Source: Oscillospiraceae bacterium (GTDB taxonomy: Bacteria; Bacillota_A; Clostridia; Oscillospirales; Oscillospiraceae). Taken from it: a stretch of DNA of 8,362 nt. The notes below the pieces were generated by a model. That model saw nothing but the letters and a program-made list of their open reading frames with translations, was not told where the DNA came from and did not search any database. Position 1 is the stretch's first letter, and each line of letters starts with the position of its first letter. Positions 5,267 through 8,362 of the stretch are shown piece after piece. The translations under genes and the position numbers were made by a program. The DNA lies in contig JAFQPT010000130.1 of assembly GCA_017411665.1 (NCBI GenBank), forward strand, positions 1 to 8,362, read 5' to 3'.

Positions 5267-5488
5267 ATGAACGAAATCGAAAGCGCACTGATTGAATTTG
5301 TTACCCGCCACTTTGCTGTTGACTCCCTGCGACTGGGCATGGATCTGAGCGAAGATCTGGATCTGAGCGACGGCGATATCTACGAAATCGTCAGCTTTGC
5401 AGAAGACAACTGGGAAATCGACTTCCCCTCCGACTTCGAATGTGACACACTGGGTGACATTGCCGAATACGTCGAAGACAACATTTAA
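5267..5488 (+). CDS. Acyl-carrier-protein-like protein without the phosphopantetheine serine
   Basis: A very acidic 73-aa protein with the size and helix pattern of an acyl carrier protein. Aligned by eye with bacterial ACP: helix I IESALIEFVTRHF (4-16); the loop before helix II, LSEDLDLSDGDIYEIV (27-42), against the family's EDLGADSLDTVELV; helix II/III region FAEDNWEIDFPSD (44-56), against LEEEFDTEIPDE; and a last helix TLGDIAEYVEDNI (61-73). The DSL attachment site is lost: the residue aligned with the modified serine is Asp35, followed by Gly36. S34 is one position off, and the D-S-L at 19-21 falls before helix II. It is therefore unlikely to carry an acyl group and may bind a partner protein instead. 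The start is ATG 5267, preceded by GAAAGGGG; a same-frame start at 5237 is less likely. It has its own promoter and terminator. Confidence 0.8.
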   Translation: MNEIESALIEFVTRHFAVDSLRLGMDLSEDLDLSDGDIYEIVSFAEDNWEIDFPSDFECDTLGDIAEYVEDNI

Positions 5489-5502
5489 GGACGTACACAA
5501 CA

Positions 5503-5538
5503 AAAGACTGCTGCATCCCTGTGCAAGCAGTCTTTTTT
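5503..5538 (+). terminator. Intrinsic terminator of the ACP-like gene
   Basis: AAAGACTGCT-GCA pairs with TGCAAGCAGTCTTT (one bulged base), and a run of six T follows (5533-5538). It lies 14 nt after the stop codon. The next promoter begins immediately behind it. Confidence 0.88.
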
Positions 5539-5539
5539 C

Positions 5540-5568
5540 TTGTATCCGAACTTTCCCGATGCTACAAT
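5540..5568 (+). promoter_or_regulatory. Promoter of the channel-RyR gene
   Basis: TTGTAT (5540-5545) and TGC-TACAAT (-10 at 5563-5568, extended) are separated by 17 nt, directly behind the terminator of the previous gene and 35 nt before the start codon. The channel gene is therefore its own transcription unit. Confidence 0.7.
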
Positions 5569-5603
5569 AAACATTAGATTTGAAGCTCCAAGGAGTATCT
5601 GAT

Positions 5604-7019
5604 ATGAACATTTTTAAGAAAGTGCTGCGCTGGCTGCTGCCTGTACCTCTGATTCTGGGCACGGTTGGCTTTCTGCAGCAGGGGCAGCCGCTGAACGATG
5701 CCCTGTTTACGGCGGTCACCCTGTACGCCATGGGCTACGGTGACGGCGGCAACTGTCTGCCGGTGGAAATTGCACGCTGGGCTGCACCGATTATGACCGC
5801 AAGCGGACTGGTGCTGCTGGTATCTCAGCTGCAAACGCGGCTGCGCAGTTTCTTCCTGTATCTGCGCGGACAGGCTGTGGCGGTTTACGGCGGCAACGAG
5901 GAAGCCGCACAGCTGCTGCGTCTGCTGGATGACCGCGGCATCGAAGGCAGAGACACCTTCGTCAAGGCCCAAACCTACATACTGACGGGCCCCGAAGCAG
6001 ACAACCTTGCCTTTTACCGCCGCCACCGCCGTCAGCTGGAGCACAGCAGCGTGTATCTCAAGTGCAGCAGTCTGCCTGCACAGGCCACCGCACCTGCCAA
6101 TCTGCGTCTGTACTGCCCCGAGGAAACCGCTGCCCGTCTTTTCTGGCGGCAGAGCGACATCCTCGCCCTGTCCAAAGCCCACGCACACTCCATGGACATC
6201 GTCATTGTGGGGTTCGGGCTCTTGGGTGAGCACCTGCTGACTACCGCTTTGCAGCAGAATATCTTTTCTCCCGACCAGACAATCACCTATCATATTTTCG
6301 GAGACGACAACGGCTTTGCCGCCACCCACCCCCAACTGAAGGAAATCAGCGACCCTGTCCGATTCCACAGCGAGCCCTGGTACACACAGCTGCCGCTTCT
6401 GGAAGGCGCTGCCATGGTCATCGTGGCGCAGCAGCAGGAGCAGACCGCACTGGTGAACACGCTGATGGACACATTGACCCGCGATACTCTGCACATCCTC
6501 GCAGCGGATGACTTCGTGTTCGAGATTCTGGACGGACGTTCCCGCATGAAGCTGTTTTGCTGGGAGCAGGAAGCAGTCACCCCCGAGCTGATTTTCAGCA
6601 CAAAGCTGTATGAGGATGCCATGGCACTGAATCTGGCCTACGCTGTTCGCTACACAGGCAGCACCCGCACCGCCGAAGAGGAATGGGCCGACCTCAACGG
6701 CTTCACCCGCTACTCCAACATCAGCTCCGCCGACTATTTCAAGATGCTGTGCGCACTGCTGCGCAGTGAAGGCCAGCCCGAAGATTTTAACGCGCTGTCC
6801 GATGCATGGAAGCAGCGTCTGTCCGAGCTGGAGCACATCCGTTGGTGCCGCTATCACTACCTTAACAACTGGCGCTGCGGCACTCCCGCAGACGGCAAAG
6901 CAAAGGATGCCGCCAAGCGCATCCATCGGTCTCTGATTCCCTATGCAGCCCTCAGCGACGGGGAAAAGGCCAAGGATTTGGACAATATCGCTTTGATGTT
7001 TGCCCTCTCAGAAAACTAA
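5604..7019 (+). CDS. Two-helix K+-channel-like protein with Rossmann (TrkA-N-like) lobes and C-terminal RyR domain
   Basis: A 471-aa membrane protein, probably a ligand-gated cation channel. Order of parts: TM1 about residues 11-26; pore helix and filter DALFTAVTLYAMGYGD (32-47), matching the K+ channel pattern D-A-L-x5-T-L-T-T-V-G-Y-G-D; TM2 about 56-76; a basic linker QTRLRSFFLYLR; a first, degenerate Rossmann lobe from AVAVYGGNEEAA (91-102); a second from DIVIVGFGLLGE (198-209), with classical GxGxxG and acidic D234/D235 after the next strand; an intermediate segment with WADLNGFTRYSN (361-372); and an RyR domain with ELEHIRW (408-414), NNWR (421-424), IHRSLIPYAALSDGEK (440-455) and D458/D460. 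TrkA-N/RCK lobes usually bind NAD(H), ATP or ions and gate pores. RyR domains occur in bacteria, but their ligand is not settled. The start is ATG 5604, with AAGGAG (5590-5595) 8 nt upstream. No partner gene lies in its unit. The domain calls are by motif only. Confidence 0.85.
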   Translation: MNIFKKVLRWLLPVPLILGTVGFLQQGQPLNDALFTAVTLYAMGYGDGGNCLPVEIARWAAPIMTASGLVLLVSQLQTRLRSFFLYLRGQAVAVYGGNEEAAQLLRLLDDRGIEGRDTFVKAQTYILTGPEADNLAFYRRHRRQLEHSSVYLKCSSLPAQATAPANLRLYCPEETAARLFWRQSDILALSKAHAHSMDIVIVGFGLLGEHLLTTALQQNIFSPDQTITYHIFGDDNGFAATHPQLKEISDPVRFHSEPWYTQLPLLEGAAMVIVAQQQEQTALVNTLMDTLTRDTLHILAADDFVFEILDGRSRMKLFCWEQEAVTPELIFSTKLYEDAMALNLAYAVRYTGSTRTAEEEWADLNGFTRYSNISSADYFKMLCALLRSEGQPEDFNALSDAWKQRLSELEHIRWCRYHYLNNWRCGTPADGKAKDAAKRIHRSLIPYAALSDGEKAKDLDNIALMFALSEN

Positions 7020-7037
7020 CCCCCGACGGGTGCCATA

Positions 7038-7078
7038 AAAACAGGCACGGCATTGATTTGCCGTGCCTGTTTTCGTTT
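7038..7078. terminator. Bidirectional intrinsic terminator
   Basis: AAAACAGGCACGGCA (7038-7052) and TGCCGTGCCTGTTTT (7059-7073) form a perfect 15-bp stem with loop TTGATT. T-runs follow on the plus strand, and an A-run (7037-7041) gives the U-tract on the minus strand. It ends both the channel gene and the convergent GH25 gene. Confidence 0.92.
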
Positions 7079-7108
7079 TTCCGTACACCCATTCCCCTGC
7101 AAACGAAA

Positions 7109-8089
7109 TCAGTCGCCGGAGGGGCTGTACAGTTCGCCGTCCACAGTGCCGTTTTCATCGAATACGGGAGTGGTGTCATCGGGAATGTCGTCTTTGGGAG
7201 GTGCCACGTAGAGGTTGATGTCTACGTCACCGTTGATGCCGTCAACCTTACCGGTGAAGGTGTACTGCCAAATGGAGTGTTCATAGTAGAAGTCGGAGTA
7301 GTCTCCTTCCCCTGCAAACCAGAAGGTCACATCGGGCAGCTGCGCCAGATTATACAGGTAGTAGCCCATGTGACGGTTGAAGTATACGCCGGGCTGATAG
7401 CCTGCTTCGCGAATGACGTCGGTGAAGTACATCGCGCAGTCGGAAACGGTCTTGCCGTCCAGACCCTTGGTACGGGAATTTTCGTTGCCGGTTTCTTCCC
7501 AGTCAAACACAACGGGCATGGTAATCTTGTCCTTGAACTCTTCCAGAACAGCGGTGACGTAATATGCTTCCGCAACTGCTTCTGCGCGGCAGGTAGCCTG
7601 AGAGAAGAAGTAGACGCCGACCTTCAGACCTGCATTGGTGGCCTTGGTCAGATTGTAGCGGAAGATGGGGTCCTTATACAGCATGCCTTCGGTGCTGCCG
7701 CGGTAGCCCATACGAATCATGGCAAAGTCGATGCCGTCCGCTGCGACCTTGTCCCAGTCGGGATAGAGCTGGTGCTCGGAAACGTCGATACCGGTCAGTA
7801 CTTCGCCGCCGTCCTGGGTGGTGTAGGTGAAGCGGCCGTCTTCGGTTATGGAGAAGTTGCCGGGCTTGAGGTAGCTGGTGGGAACGCCTTCCTGCAGATC
7901 CAGCGTCACGGGATCGGCACTGCCATATTCCACAGTGATCTGGGGCTTGGGATCGGGTGTCACGACTTCGTCGCGGCCCAGTCCGATGAAGTCCTTCACC
8001 TGTTCGATGAGGGTACAGCCTGTCATGGAAGCGACCATCACGCCTGCCAGCGCAAGGCACATGGTCTTTTTGAATTTATGAAAATGCAT
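7109..8089 (-). CDS. GH25 lysozyme (N,O-diacetylmuramidase) lipoprotein
   Basis: A surface-anchored peptidoglycan hydrolase that should cleave the MurNAc-GlcNAc bond. The 326-aa precursor begins with a basic start (MHFHKFKKT), a hydrophobic stretch and a lipobox-like SMTGC with acceptor Cys25, so it is predicted to be lipidated and held on the outer face of the membrane. A short spacer (26-97) with a small beta-rich part follows. The GH25 domain runs from TGIDVSEHQ (99-107, D102) through FAMIRMGYRG (122-131), KVGVYFFSQA (156-165), MPVVFDWEE (191-199; acidic pair D196 and E198), QPGVYFNRHMGYY and FWFAGEGDY to IWQYTFTG and GDVDINLY. The C-terminal tail is acidic and has no clear binding repeats. 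The start is at 8089, with GAGG 9 nt upstream; a same-frame ATG at 8122 would put extra residues before the signal. It is monocistronic. Wall remodelling or defence against competitors are both possible roles. Confidence 0.93.
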   Translation of the reverse strand: MHFHKFKKTMCLALAGVMVASMTGCTLIEQVKDFIGLGRDEVVTPDPKPQITVEYGSADPVTLDLQEGVPTSYLKPGNFSITEDGRFTYTTQDGGEVLTGIDVSEHQLYPDWDKVAADGIDFAMIRMGYRGSTEGMLYKDPIFRYNLTKATNAGLKVGVYFFSQATCRAEAVAEAYYVTAVLEEFKDKITMPVVFDWEETGNENSRTKGLDGKTVSDCAMYFTDVIREAGYQPGVYFNRHMGYYLYNLAQLPDVTFWFAGEGDYSDFYYEHSIWQYTFTGKVDGINGDVDINLYVAPPKDDIPDDTTPVFDENGTVDGELYSPSGD

Positions 8090-8122
8090 ATGCAAAAACC
8101 TCGTATTTATAAAGTTACGCAT

Positions 8123-8152
8123 ATTTTATCACAATCCGACAGTGCATTGCAA
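8123..8152 (-). promoter_or_regulatory. Probable promoter of the GH25 gene
   Basis: On the minus strand TTGCAA (8147-8152) and TAAAAT (8123-8128) are 18 nt apart, about 33 nt before the start codon. The spacing and AT-rich surroundings fit a sigma-A promoter. Confidence 0.5.
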
Positions 8153-8246
8153 CTTCTTTCAGAATTTTCCTGATTTCGACAGAAGATTTTTTTCGGATTT
8201 TCCGCATTTTCGGGAATGAAGGCGGCAAAAAGGGGAAAATTAAGGA

Positions 8247-8275
8247 TTGACAAACGGAACATGGTTTGATATGAT
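8247..8275 (+). promoter_or_regulatory. Strong promoter of tRNA-Thr
   Basis: A perfect TTGACA (8247-8252) and TATGAT (8270-8275) with a 17-nt spacer, ending 15 nt before the tRNA. The A-rich stretch AAAAAGGGGAAAAT (8227-8240) just upstream could act as an UP element, as is usual for stable RNA genes. Confidence 0.8.
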
Positions 8276-8290
8276 AATCGAGCTAGATAC

Positions 8291-8362
8291 GCTGGTATAG
8301 CTCAGTTGGTAGAGCAGCTGATTTGTAATCAGCAGGTCGGGGGTTCGAGTCCGTCTACCAGC
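8291..8362 (+). tRNA. tRNA-Thr (anticodon UGU)
   Basis: The cloverleaf is complete except for the discriminator base, which lies past the window edge. The acceptor stem GCTGGTA/TACCAGC is 7 bp perfect; the D stem is GCTC/GAGC with loop AGTTGGTA; the anticodon stem GCTGA/TCAGC holds loop TTTGTAA with anticodon TGT at 8324-8326; the variable loop is AGGTC; and the T loop is TTCGAGT. The T stem GGGGG (8339-8343) with CCGTC (8351-8355) has a G-G mismatch in the middle (8341 with 8353) and a G-U pair beside it, which is unusual. It reads ACA and, by wobble, other Thr codons. Whether CCA is encoded cannot be seen. Confidence 0.95.

Noticed and set aside
5321..5329. Asp-Ser-Leu at residues 19-21 of the ACP-like protein as the phosphopantetheine site
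   Set aside because: It lies before the loop that precedes helix II; aligning the EDL, helix II and EIDFP parts with ACP puts the attachment position at Asp35 instead.
5574..6926. A 450-codon open frame on the minus strand opposite the channel gene
   Set aside because: It is the shadow of a well-supported plus-strand gene with recognisable domains, a ribosome binding site and a promoter. The antisense product is low-complexity (Gln/Val/Ala/Cys rich) and matches no family I know.
5267..7019. The ACP-like gene and the channel-RyR gene as one two-gene system
   Set aside because: A strong terminator and a separate promoter lie between them. Co-occurrence in other genomes would be needed before proposing a functional link.
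7058..8173. A 371-codon plus-strand frame across the GH25 gene
   Set aside because: It starts inside the bidirectional terminator and mirrors a clear lipoprotein gene.

Overview
The window looks like chromosomal DNA of a moderately GC-rich Bacillota, most likely a gut Oscillospiraceae (Faecalibacterium/Subdoligranulum-like). This is inferred from strong AAGGAG-type ribosome binding sites, sigma-A style promoters, codon use, and GC-rich palindromic intergenic repeats of a kind I associate with that family. No phage, plasmid, IS or CRISPR signal is visible. Both ends carry anomalies (a stop codon in murC at 66-68 and a mismatched T-stem in the tRNA at 8339-8355), so the ends may be contig edges with local sequence errors.

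Left part (1-4090). murC (peptidoglycan precursor ligase, minus strand) runs off the left edge and is cut by an in-frame TAA; recognisable MurC sequence continues beyond the stop. Divergent from it, and reading right, are cca (tRNA CCA-adding enzyme, a type without an HD domain), a family 4 Fe-S uracil-DNA glycosylase, and a GNAT acetyltransferase that overlaps the glycosylase by 11 nt. The 3' end of cca runs into a GC-rich palindromic repeat, which supplies its last 11 codons and its stop.

Middle (4091-5266). An 811-bp gap holds further copies of the palindromic repeats, a 165-bp MITE-like element with 12-bp terminal inverted repeats, and a possible small RNA (promoter-like box, pyrimidine-rich stretch, strong hairpin). 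A 62-aa protein of unknown function follows. Next come a perfect 12-bp inverted repeat and a promoter overlapped by short palindromes.

Right part (5267-8362). A 73-aa protein has the acyl-carrier-protein pattern but lacks the phosphopantetheine serine. It ends in a clear terminator, and a new promoter directly behind it drives the most interesting gene: a 471-aa fusion of a two-helix potassium-channel-like pore (filter AMGYGD), two Rossmann/TrkA-N-like lobes and a C-terminal RyR (ryanodine-receptor repeat) domain. I infer a ligand-gated cation channel. A bidirectional terminator separates it from a convergent GH25 muramidase lipoprotein. A strong promoter and tRNA-Thr(UGU) close the window.

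The genes fall into separate transcription units: cell-wall synthesis (murC), tRNA maturation and DNA repair (cca-udg-GNAT), the ACP-like gene, the channel gene, the wall hydrolase and the tRNA. The sequence does not show that the ACP-like protein and the channel work together.
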